A stretch of 64,000 bases of DNA, taken from assembly GCF_006716425.1 (NCBI RefSeq), contig NZ_VFOZ01000001.1, forward strand, positions 248,001 through 312,000, given 5' to 3'. The stretch is from Actinoallomurus bryophytorum. Its GTDB lineage: Bacteria; Actinomycetota; Actinomycetes; Streptosporangiales; Streptosporangiaceae. Shown piece after piece: positions 57,408 through 64,000 of this stretch. Position 1 is the stretch's first letter, and each line of letters starts with the position of its first letter. The position numbers and the translations under genes were made by a program. Under the pieces are notes generated by a model. That model searched no databases, was not told where the DNA came from, and was given only the letters and a program-made list of their open reading frames with translations.

Positions 57408-58157
57408 TCACCCCGTCTGTGTCCGGGGTGCCGCGGCCATGGCGGCCCCGACGATCCCGGCGGCGTTGTGCAGTTCGGCGGGAACGACGGTGGCGCGCAC
57501 GTCCTTCAGGTGCGGCAGGAAGTGCTCGGCGTGCCGGCTGACGCCGCCGCCCACGATGATCAGCGACGGCCACACCAGGTCCTCGATGCGGTGGAGGTAC
57601 TCATCGAGCTTTTCGGCCCACTTCGACCAGCTCCACTCGTGTACCTCTCGTGCGTGCGCGGAGGCCCGCTCCTCGGCGTCCTTGCCACGGATCTCGATGT
57701 GCCCCAGCTCGGTGTTGGGCACCAGCCTGCCCTCGGTGAACAGCGCGGTGCCGATACCGGTGCCGAGCGTGACGAGGAGCACGGTGTCCTGCCGGCCGCG
57801 CCCGGCGCCGTGCGTCATCTCCGCGACGCCCGCGGCGTCCGCGTCGTTCAGCAGCGTGATCGGCACGCCGCTCTCCTTCGCGAACAGGTCGCGCGCCTGC
57901 AGGCCGCGCCACTCGTCGCTGAGGTTGGCGGCGCTGTGGGTGACGCCGTCGATGACGACGCCGGGGAAGGTCACGCCGACCGGCCCGTCCCAGTCGAAGT
58001 GACGCACAATGCCCGCGACGGCCTTGGCGACCTCACGAGGCTCGGCGGGCGCCGGTGTGTCCACCTTCAGCCGGTCACGGGTGAACTCGCCGGTCTGGAC
58101 CTCCACGGGCGCGCCCTTGATGCCGCTGCCGCCGATGTCGATGCCGAGTATCTCCAT
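57408..58157 (-). CDS. ppgK: polyphosphate glucokinase
   Basis: The protein is 249 aa from ATG 58157. ROK fold: MEILGIDIGGSGIKGAPVEV (phosphate loop), VGVTFPGVVIDGVTHSAANL, LLNDADAAGVAEMTHGAGRG (catalytic Asp), LVTLGTGIGTALF and a late glycine-rich IIVGGGVSRHAEHFLPHL. The length (about 250) and the ELGHIEIRGKDAEERAS insert match actinobacterial PpgK, which phosphorylates glucose with polyphosphate or ATP. It lies 24 bp upstream of npdG and may share its transcript. Confidence 0.9.
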   Translation of the reverse strand: MEILGIDIGGSGIKGAPVEVQTGEFTRDRLKVDTPAPAEPREVAKAVAGIVRHFDWDGPVGVTFPGVVIDGVTHSAANLSDEWRGLQARDLFAKESGVPITLLNDADAAGVAEMTHGAGRGRQDTVLLVTLGTGIGTALFTEGRLVPNTELGHIEIRGKDAEERASAHAREVHEWSWSKWAEKLDEYLHRIEDLVWPSLIIVGGGVSRHAEHFLPHLKDVRATVVPAELHNAAGIVGAAMAAAPRTQTG

Positions 58158-58282
58158 ATGTCATGCGTACACCACGAGACGCCTCCGCGCCCGCACCGGA
58201 TTCGTCCGGTACGTGACAGACGACTTTTCTGGATGCCGCAGATGAGGGTGAGAGCTCCTGGCTGGTACGGCACGATGGAGTC

Positions 58283-58864
58283 ATGGACGCGAGTCAGGTC
58301 ACGGCCCTGCGCGGGTTGCTGTCGGCGACCGGCTGGCCGGAGCGCACGCAGGACTTCGCCCGCGCCCTGCGCGCCTCCGCCAAGGTGCCGGGGAGCCTGC
58401 TGCTGTTCGGGCCGCCCGACGACGAGCCGTGGCATCTGGCCGCCCACCTCGACGACGAGAGCCGTCTCAACTCGCTGCCGGAGATCTCCCCCACGCTCGT
58501 GCGCTGGGCACCGCCGCCCGGCGCCCCCTCCCACCTGCGGATCGGGCTCGACCGGCTGGAGGCGGCGCGGCGCGGTGAGTCGCTGCTCGTGGTCTCGGAG
58601 GAGGCCGCTCCGGAGGGGCTCCTGGAGCGGGTCGACGACGCGCGCCGGGTCGGCGCCACGATCTTCACGATGGACGGCGACGACCACGAGCTGCGCGGGC
58701 TGGCACACGAGTCGCTGAGCGTCCCGTCGAGCGACACACTGGTCTCCTTCGACGCCGCCCAGCACCTCGTCAGCGCGGCGGCCGGCGAGCCGCGGTCGAG
58801 GCGCGGCCTGCGCGACCGGCTGGCCGACCTCCTCGACACGATCACCGGCCCGCCGGCCGGCTGA
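58283..58864 (+). CDS. hypothetical protein
   Basis: The protein is 193 aa from ATG 58283, alpha/beta in appearance: GWPERTQDFARALRASAKVP, GSLLLFGPPDDEPWHLAAHL, LVRWAPPPGAPSHLRIGLDR, then RVGATIFTMDGDDHELRGLA. It is conserved-looking (good codon bias, no low complexity), and I recall similar proteins beside map in other actinobacteria, but no function is assigned. It is divergent from ppgK and convergent with the small gene at 58878. Confidence 0.6.
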   Translation: MDASQVTALRGLLSATGWPERTQDFARALRASAKVPGSLLLFGPPDDEPWHLAAHLDDESRLNSLPEISPTLVRWAPPPGAPSHLRIGLDRLEAARRGESLLVVSEEAAPEGLLERVDDARRVGATIFTMDGDDHELRGLAHESLSVPSSDTLVSFDAAQHLVSAAAGEPRSRRGLRDRLADLLDTITGPPAG

Positions 58865-58877
58865 CTACCGCGCGCCG

Positions 58878-59051
58878 TCAGTCGTCGTTCTTGGACTCCC
58901 AATCCTCGTTGCGCTCCTTGGCACGCTGCAGGGCGTTCGTGGCCTCGTTCTCGCTGTCGTACGGACCCATCCGGTCACGGTCCGGACACCCTGGGCCCTG
59001 CTCGACCCGCTTGTGCTTGAGGCAGTAGAACCACTTGCCGTCGTCGCTCAT
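58878..59051 (-). CDS. small conserved actinobacterial protein
   Basis: The protein is 57 aa from ATG 59051 with AGGAG at 8 bases. It begins MSDDGKWFYCLKHKRVEQGP and continues GCPDRDRMGPYDSENEATNA, LQRAKERNEDWESKNDD. The W-F-(Y)-C-x-x-H-K-x-V-E...G-C-(P) pattern with D-R(L/M)-GPY-x-(S/T)-x-x-(E/Q)-A is a small conserved family that I associate with the neighbourhood of map in actinobacteria. The two Cys and His may bind metal. It is divergent from map. Confidence 0.7.
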   Translation of the reverse strand: MSDDGKWFYCLKHKRVEQGPGCPDRDRMGPYDSENEATNALQRAKERNEDWESKNDD

Positions 59052-59109
59052 CGCCGTCTCCTGATCATGTTGTCATCGTGCCCGTAGGGGCCAACTACAC
59101 TCCAACACC

Positions 59110-59958
59110 ATGACGACGCAACTCCGGCCCGGCCACGTCTCACCGATCCGCAGTGTTCCCGCGGAGATTCCGCGGCCGGAGTACGTCGGCAAGAAGTTCC
59201 CCCGCACCGGTGAGCCCGACGTCAAGACGCCGGAGATCATCGAGAGGATGCGGGTGGCCGGCCGGATCGCGGCACAGGCGATGGCCGAGGTCGCCAAGAA
59301 CATCACCCCCGGTGTCACCACCGACGAGCTGGACCGCATCGGCCACGAGTACATGCTCGACCACGGCGCCTATCCCTCCACGCTCGGCTACCGCGGCTTC
59401 CCCAAGTCGCTGTGCACCTCGCTGAACGAGGTGATCTGCCACGGCATCCCCGACGACACGGTCGTACGCGACGGCGACATCATCAACATCGACATCACCG
59501 CGTTCAAGGACGGCGTGCACGGCGACACCGACGCGACATACCTGGTCGGCGACGTGGACGAGGAGTCGCGGCTGCTCGTCGAGCGCACCCGCGAGACACT
59601 CGCGCGCGCCATCAAGGCGGTGCGCCCCGGCCGGCGGCTCAACGTCATCGGCCGGGTCATCGAGTCCTACGCCAAGCGGTTCGGGTACGGCGTGGTCCGC
59701 GACTTCACCGGCCATGGCATCGGCACGACCTTCCACTCCGGCCTGATCGTGCCGCACTACGACGACGCCGGCGCCGCGACCCTCATCGAGCCGGGCATGA
59801 CGTTCACCATCGAGCCGATGCTCACGCTCGGCACGATCGAGTACGACATCTGGCCGGACAACTGGACGGTCGTGACGAAGGACCGCAAGCGGACCGCGCA
59901 GTTCGAGCACACGCTCCTGGTCACCGACGACGGCGCGGAGATCCTCACCCTGCCGTGA
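59110..59958 (+). CDS. map: methionine aminopeptidase, type I
   Basis: The protein is 282 aa from ATG 59110. An N-terminal extension of ~40 residues ([20 protein letters not shown]) is typical for this actinobacterial class and may bind the ribosome. Metal ligands lie in [20 protein letters not shown] (two Asp), [20 protein letters not shown] (His), [12 protein letters not shown] (Glu) and [17 protein letters not shown] (Glu); the substrate His is in [20 protein letters not shown] region. It removes the initiator Met from new proteins and is essential where it is the only copy. Confidence 0.92.
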   Translation: MTTQLRPGHVSPIRSVPAEIPRPEYVGKKFPRTGEPDVKTPEIIERMRVAGRIAAQAMAEVAKNITPGVTTDELDRIGHEYMLDHGAYPSTLGYRGFPKSLCTSLNEVICHGIPDDTVVRDGDIINIDITAFKDGVHGDTDATYLVGDVDEESRLLVERTRETLARAIKAVRPGRRLNVIGRVIESYAKRFGYGVVRDFTGHGIGTTFHSGLIVPHYDDAGAATLIEPGMTFTIEPMLTLGTIEYDIWPDNWTVVTKDRKRTAQFEHTLLVTDDGAEILTLP

Positions 59959-59992
59959 GATAACGGGCGCCGCGGCGGGTACGTACCGCGCC

Positions 59993-60961
59993 GTGGCGGA
60001 CAGGCTGGGCACTTACCGGAGCAAGCGCGACAGCCGCCGTACGCCCGAGCCGGTCCCCGAGCAGGGCCCGCTCCCCGAGGGCCGCGACGACACGTTCGTG
60101 ATCCAGGAGCACCACGCGCGGCGGCTCCACTGGGACTTCCGCCTCGAACGCGACGGCGTGCTCGTCTCGTGGGCGCTTCCCAAGGGTGTGCCGGACGACC
60201 CGAAGACCAACCACCTCGCCGTGCACACCGAGGACCACCCGCTGGAGTACGCCTCCTTCGCCGGCGAGATCCCCGCGGGCGAGTACGGCGGCGGCCAGGT
60301 GAAGATCTGGGACCGCGGGACGTACGAGACCGAGAAGTGGGCCGAGCGCGAGGTCAAGATCGTGCTGCACGGCGAGCGCGTCTCCGGGCGCTACGTGCTG
60401 TTCCCCACCAAGGGCAAGAACTGGATCATCCACCGGATGGACCCGCCGGTCTCCCCCGACGCCGACCCGATGCCCGGCGACGTACGCCCGGTGCTACCCG
60501 CCGAACGCAAACGCCTGCCGCAGCGTAAGGACGAGTACGGCTATGAGTTCGCCTGGGGCGGGCGCCGCCTGATCATGTACGCCGACCGCGGGCCGGCACA
60601 GGCGCGCGACGTGAACGGCGACCAGGCCCGCGCGCCCCGGGGCCTCGGCGAGGCGCTCGGGTCCCGCCGCGCGGTACTCGACGGCGAGATGACCGGCACG
60701 GGTGCCGACGAGACGTACATGATCTTCGATCTGCTGTACCTGGACGGGCGCGCGCTGTTCGACGAGCCCTACGAACGGCGCCGCGAGCTCCTGGGTGAGC
60801 TGGGGCTCTCCGGACCGCGCTGGCAGACCGCCCCGTCGTTCGACGACGGCGGCGCGGTCCGCGAGGCCGCACGCGAACAGGGTCTGCCCGGCATCGTCGC
60901 CAAGCGTCTCGACGCCCCGTATGACCAGGCCAAGGCCGACTGGCGCCTGATCGCCGTCTGA
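59993..60961 (+). CDS. ligD-like: LigD-type 3'-phosphoesterase fused to a degenerate ligase domain
   Basis: The protein is 322 aa from GTG 59993. Residues 30-160 are the LigD phosphoesterase: DDTFVIQEHHARRLHWDFRL (catalytic His), WALPKGVPDDPKTNHLAVHT, EDHPLEYASFAGEIPAGEYG, RYVLFPTKGKNWIIHRM. It trims 3'-phosphates in end joining. Residues 175-322 follow the ATP-dependent ligase adenylation domain, but motif I reads YEFAWGGRRL where active ligases have E-x-K-W-D-G. The AMP-accepting Lys is Ala and the Asp is Gly. Motif III-like MIFDLLYLDGRAL and the motif IV stretch LPGIVAKRLDAPY remain. There is no polymerase domain or OB fold. Confidence 0.85.
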   Translation: MADRLGTYRSKRDSRRTPEPVPEQGPLPEGRDDTFVIQEHHARRLHWDFRLERDGVLVSWALPKGVPDDPKTNHLAVHTEDHPLEYASFAGEIPAGEYGGGQVKIWDRGTYETEKWAEREVKIVLHGERVSGRYVLFPTKGKNWIIHRMDPPVSPDADPMPGDVRPVLPAERKRLPQRKDEYGYEFAWGGRRLIMYADRGPAQARDVNGDQARAPRGLGEALGSRRAVLDGEMTGTGADETYMIFDLLYLDGRALFDEPYERRRELLGELGLSGPRWQTAPSFDDGGAVREAAREQGLPGIVAKRLDAPYDQAKADWRLIAV

Positions 60962-61081
60962 GTCCTGCTGACCGACGGTAAACGCGCGGATCTTCTCCGG
61001 CGCGTCGCGCGGTGTTGAAGGCCCCCGGTTGGTTAAAGTCCCGCGCGTGGCATTTAAGCGGGTAAAGCGAGTGATGTACGG

Positions 61082-61828
61082 ATGATGGGGCATACCCACG
61101 CCCTTGCGGGGGCTGTCGCGTGGCTGGGGCTGGTGCCCGCGCTGTCGGAGTACGGGATGAAGATGACGCCTGGTCAGGTCGTGGCCGGCTCCATCGTCTG
61201 CGCGGGGGCGGCGCTGCTGCCCGACATGGACCACCAGTCCGGCTCGATCTCCCAGGCGCTCGGACCGGTCACCAAGGTGCTGACCAAGTTCGTCGCCTGG
61301 ATCTCCGGGGGGCATCGGCACGCGACGCACTCGCTGCTGTTCATGCTGATCGCGATGTTCGGCTGCGACCTTCTCTCCCAGTACTTCCGACCCGGCTGGT
61401 GGGTGATCCTCTTCCTGCTCATCGGCCTGGGACTGCGCGGCATCGGCATCCACATCCCCGAACGCGAGCACTTCAACTTCGTGCTGAACGGCGCGATCGC
61501 CGGGGGCATCACGTACGTGATGATCGGCATGCGCTTCGCCGGGCCCGGGATCGACCTGTACGTGAACGACTACCGGCTGGGCTGGGCCGGTCTGGCGGTG
61601 GGGCTCGGCTGCTTCATGCATGTCTTCACCGACTGCCTCACCCCAGAGGGCTGTCCGGTGTTCTGGCCCGTCAAGACCAGGTTCGAGGTCCCGATCGTGC
61701 CGCGTACCGATGGCGTCGTGGAGAAGTGGGTGGTGACGCCGATCCTCACCCTCGGCATGGTGCTCCTGGCGGTCCGCTCGGCGGCCGGCCACTACGCGGC
61801 GCACTGGCTGGAGCACAACCGCGGCTGA
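61082..61828 (+). CDS. membrane-bound metal-dependent hydrolase (DUF457/YdjM type)
   Basis: The protein is 248 aa from ATG 61082. The N-terminus MMGHTHALAGAVAWLGLVPA, then ALLPDMDHQSGSISQALGPV and GGHRHATHSLLFML, has the His/Asp pattern of the YdjM/DUF457 family. About five membrane helices follow (WVILFLLIGLGLRGIGIHIP; GWAGLAVGLGCFMHVFTDCL). Late conserved residues HVFTDCLTPEGCPVFWPV complete the family signature. In E. coli the relative is SOS-induced. Lipid or membrane-linked hydrolysis is suspected, but the substrate is unknown. Confidence 0.75.
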   Translation: MMGHTHALAGAVAWLGLVPALSEYGMKMTPGQVVAGSIVCAGAALLPDMDHQSGSISQALGPVTKVLTKFVAWISGGHRHATHSLLFMLIAMFGCDLLSQYFRPGWWVILFLLIGLGLRGIGIHIPEREHFNFVLNGAIAGGITYVMIGMRFAGPGIDLYVNDYRLGWAGLAVGLGCFMHVFTDCLTPEGCPVFWPVKTRFEVPIVPRTDGVVEKWVVTPILTLGMVLLAVRSAAGHYAAHWLEHNRG

Positions 61829-61939
61829 GCGGAATCCCGGCTGAACACAACCGGCCGGGGGCCTTGGTCCGGCAAAGGATGACCTGGTCAGGCGTGCCGC
61901 ACGGCTTGCCCTCCACGCTTGCTGGGAACAGCAAGGGGC

Positions 61940-62986
61940 ATGGAGCGAGAAAAGCGGCGCGCCGTGGCGCTGGTCGCCGGGCTGACGCTGGTCGCCGGCT
62001 GCGGCAACGGCGTGCGGAGACAGGCGGCACCGGCGGCGGTGACCGCGGGCGCACCTGGCTCCGGCGACGTCCTCGAGCGGCAGTACGAGCAGGTCGTGAA
62101 GACCGTGCTGCCGTCCGTCGTGCAGATCAACACCGACTCCGGGCTGGGGTCCGGCGTCGTGTACGACACCAAGGGCGACATCGTCACCAACGACCACGTC
62201 GTCGCCGGCGCGCGGCGGCTCCAGGTGACCACGCCCAGCTCCAAGTCGCCGCTGCCCGCGACGCTCATCGGGGAGTTCTCCGCCAACGACCTGGCCGTCG
62301 TACGAGTGAAGAACGCGCACCTGACCCCGGCCACGTTCGGCGACTCCAGCCGCCTGGCGGTCGGGCAGATCGTGATGGCGATGGGCAACCCGCTGGGCCT
62401 GTCGGGAAGCGTCACCAACGGCATCGTCTCCGCGCTGGGCCGTACGGTCACCTCACAGCGTGAGGGGTCCTTCCCCGGCGCGACGATCGCCGGTGCCGTG
62501 CAGACCAGCGCGCCCATCAACCCGGGCAACAGCGGCGGCGCCCTGGTCACCCTGACCAACCAGGTCGTCGGCATCCCGACGCTGACCGTCTCGGACCCGC
62601 AGATCGGCGGCGCGGCGGCCGGCATCGGGTTCGCCATCCCGAGCAACACCGTCAAGCTGATCGCCAACCAGCTCATCGCGTCGGGGCGGGTGAAGGAGTC
62701 CGGGCGGGCCGCGATCGGCGTCAAGGTACGGACCGTGGTCGACGTGCAGGGCAACGTCACGGGCGTCGGGGTGGTGTCGGTGACGCGGGGCGGGCCCGCG
62801 GCGAAGGCCGGGATCGCGGCGGACGACGTCATCCTGTACGTGGGCGGCGTCCGCACGCCGACGACCACCGCGCTGGCCGAGGCGCTCGCCACCCTCAAGC
62901 CCGGCGAGAAGGTCAGGGTGGAGATCCAGCGTCCCGACGGCTCGAAGAAGATCGTGACCCTCACGCTCGGCCAGCTTCCGGGCTGA
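61940..62986 (+). CDS. HtrA/DegP-like serine protease, lipoprotein
   Basis: The protein is 348 aa from ATG 61940 (AAGGGG upstream). It has a lipoprotein signal (VALVAGLTLVAGCGNG). The trypsin-like domain has IVTNDHVVAGARRLQVTTPS (His), FSANDLAVVRVKNAHLTPAT (Asp) and INPGNSGGALVTLTNQVVGI (Ser). A PDZ domain is at about 265-345 (GVVSVTRGGPAAKAGIAADD; GEKVRVEIQRPDGSKKIVTL). It degrades or refolds damaged proteins outside the membrane. It is the usual length for the one-PDZ type. Confidence 0.9.
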   Translation: MEREKRRAVALVAGLTLVAGCGNGVRRQAAPAAVTAGAPGSGDVLERQYEQVVKTVLPSVVQINTDSGLGSGVVYDTKGDIVTNDHVVAGARRLQVTTPSSKSPLPATLIGEFSANDLAVVRVKNAHLTPATFGDSSRLAVGQIVMAMGNPLGLSGSVTNGIVSALGRTVTSQREGSFPGATIAGAVQTSAPINPGNSGGALVTLTNQVVGIPTLTVSDPQIGGAAAGIGFAIPSNTVKLIANQLIASGRVKESGRAAIGVKVRTVVDVQGNVTGVGVVSVTRGGPAAKAGIAADDVILYVGGVRTPTTTALAEALATLKPGEKVRVEIQRPDGSKKIVTLTLGQLPG

Positions 62987-63006
62987 CCGCCGGCACCGTC
63001 GCACCG

Positions 63007-63555
63007 TCAGCGACGCTGGATGACCAGTTTGTTGTGCCGGAAGTCCAGCACGACGTTGCCGAAGCGGCACAGCTCGTCGGAGCCCAGCAGCCCGGCGACG
63101 CCGATGCCCAGGTCCACGACCGACAGCGACGAGCCGTGCATGGGCAGGCCGCCGAGTGTCCAGCGGTGCACTTTCACCACCGGCACCATGCCGCTTCCCG
63201 TCACTCCCTGGACCGGATGCTGCTGCCCGGTGTGCGGCAGGCCCAGGCGGCGTACGAGGCTGCGGTCCACCGAGGAGTTGGAGGATCCGGTGTCGAGGAC
63301 GAACTCATAGGGCCCGCGGCCGTTGACGCGCATGGGGACGTACACGAGCGTGCCGCCGTTGCCGCGCACGACCCGCATCGGCAGGGTGATCGGCGCGGGC
63401 CTGAGCGCCGCCGGCGTGGGCACCGGCGCCGTGACCGTCACCCGGGGGGTCGCCTCCCCCCGGCTCCGCACCGCGTCGACCTGTGCGTCGGCGCAGCCCA
63501 CGGCGATCTGAAGCGCTGCCGTCAGCAGTAGTCCGGTGAACACGGTGCGGGACAC
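63007..63555 (-). CDS. retropepsin-like aspartyl protease, lipoprotein
   Basis: The protein is 182 aa from GTG 63555. The longer ORF reading from 63627 adds an Arg-rich stretch, so the later start is preferred. It has a signal with lipobox (LLTAALQIAVGCADA). The catalytic motif is YEFVLDTGSSNSSVDRSLVR, with a second lobe strand VAGLLGSDELCRFGNVVLDF. Single-domain secreted retropepsin-like proteins are widespread in actinobacteria, with unknown targets. It is convergent with the HtrA-like gene (20-bp gap), both encoding outer-surface proteases. Confidence 0.75.
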   Translation of the reverse strand: MSRTVFTGLLLTAALQIAVGCADAQVDAVRSRGEATPRVTVTAPVPTPAALRPAPITLPMRVVRGNGGTLVYVPMRVNGRGPYEFVLDTGSSNSSVDRSLVRRLGLPHTGQQHPVQGVTGSGMVPVVKVHRWTLGGLPMHGSSLSVVDLGIGVAGLLGSDELCRFGNVVLDFRHNKLVIQRR

Positions 63556-63607
63556 AGGACGGACCTTCCCGCGTGCGGGTCGCCTTACCCGTGATCGTCT
63601 GACCTGG

Positions 63608-64000
63608 TCATCCCTCGATTCCGGCATTCCCCCCGGCCACCTCGGCGCGGACGCGTTCGATCACGGGGGCGAACGTCTCCATGTACGGGCCGTGGACGGT
63701 GTAATAGCTGAAGCCGAAGCGCCCGCGGTTACGGATGATCTGCCCGGCCATCTCCTCGACCGTCCCGACGAGGACGAAGGGCGTGTCGAGAAGCTCGTCG
63801 GTGGTCATCATCGGTCCGTACCGGTCCAGGACGGCCTCCGCGGCGGCCCGGCGGTCGGCGGTCTCCAGCACCAGCTGGGCCAGCACGTGCCATTCGATCC
63901 GGCTGGCCCGCTCACCCGCGACTTTGCGCGCGTACCGCACCCGCTCGGCGGCCTCCTCGGCGGTGCCGATGCGGAAGGTCCCGGGCGGCTGCCCCTTGAT
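63608..64000 (-). CDS. LLM-type flavin/F420 oxidoreductase, C-terminal part
   Basis: The gene enters from the right edge. 131 codons, the last being the stop, are visible: IKGQPPGTFRIGTAEEAAER, VRYARKVAGERASRIEWHVL, then TTDELLDTPFVLVGTVEEMA, GQIIRNRGRFGFSYYTVHGP. The pattern -LVG-x-x-E-x-A-x-x-(L/I)...(F/Y)G-x-(S/T)Y-x-(T/V) is the end of luciferase-like monooxygenase (LLM) proteins, which use F420 or FMN. The organism has npdG, so an F420 enzyme is plausible. The N-terminal two thirds lie outside the window. Confidence 0.75.
   Translation of the reverse strand: MKGQPPGTFRIGTAEEAAERVRYARKVAGERASRIEWHVLAQLVLETADRRAAAEAVLDRYGPMMTTDELLDTPFVLVGTVEEMAGQIIRNRGRFGFSYYTVHGPYMETFAPVIERVRAEVAGGNAGIEG

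Overview
The window is high-GC DNA with many GTG starts and strong G/C third positions. It carries F420-type and LLM oxidoreductases, GlnE/GlnA2, polyphosphate glucokinase, SARP and DUF397 genes and SpoIIE-type phosphatases. That combination points to a filamentous actinomycete, plausibly Streptosporangiales/Thermomonosporaceae, although the genus is an inference.

Layout. Bases 1 to about 8.95 kb are the right part of an integrative mobile element. It has an XRE repressor start, an excisionase, a DnaB-N/RepA-like ATPase with iteron-like repeats in its 3' end, a chain of small overlapping genes, an ImmA-like HELGH protein, a ~600-bp structured non-coding locus, a GntR regulator, a DUF2637 membrane protein and an RHH protein. 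No integrase, TraB/FtsK or capsid genes are visible. From 9.1 to 13.8 kb come an MFS exporter behind an apparent leader-peptide attenuator, HAD and OsmC proteins, and two tandem PAP2 lipid-phosphatase-like genes.

Bases 14.3-22.2 kb hold the most interesting system, a cinnamycin-type class II lanthipeptide cluster. In order it has a SARP regulator, a 68-bp tandem leader repeat, a DurN/Cinorf7-like protein, a 78-aa precursor with core CQTSCSWGPITAVCDGTTK, LanM, a CinX-like Asp hydroxylase, and ABC transporter CinT/CinH. Every bridging residue of cinnamycin is kept, but the lipid-facing residues and position 17 differ. The usual phosphatidylethanolamine methyltransferase immunity gene is not present.

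Bases 22.3-40 kb are mostly chromosomal: glnE, two regulator/MFS pairs, an ECF sigma factor with an extended C-terminus, glnA2, an amino-acid ABC transporter, a penicillin-binding protein and a second solute-binding protein. Bases 40-55 kb are rich in repeats: a 16-bp minisatellite, a 113-bp duplication, a 26-bp plus 94-bp satellite, two inverted copies of a MITE-like element and an IS5-family element. The MITEs and the IS sit at CTAG sites that supply or overlap gene stop codons. Genes between them include two MFS transporters, nadE, a SpoIIE-type phosphatase, a TetR/MFS pair, panB and an asparaginase-like protein. Bases 55-64 kb are housekeeping: BtuF-like, panE, npdG, ppgK, map, a LigD-type phosphoesterase with a degenerate ligase half, a DUF457 membrane protein, an HtrA-like protease, an aspartyl protease and a truncated LLM oxidoreductase.
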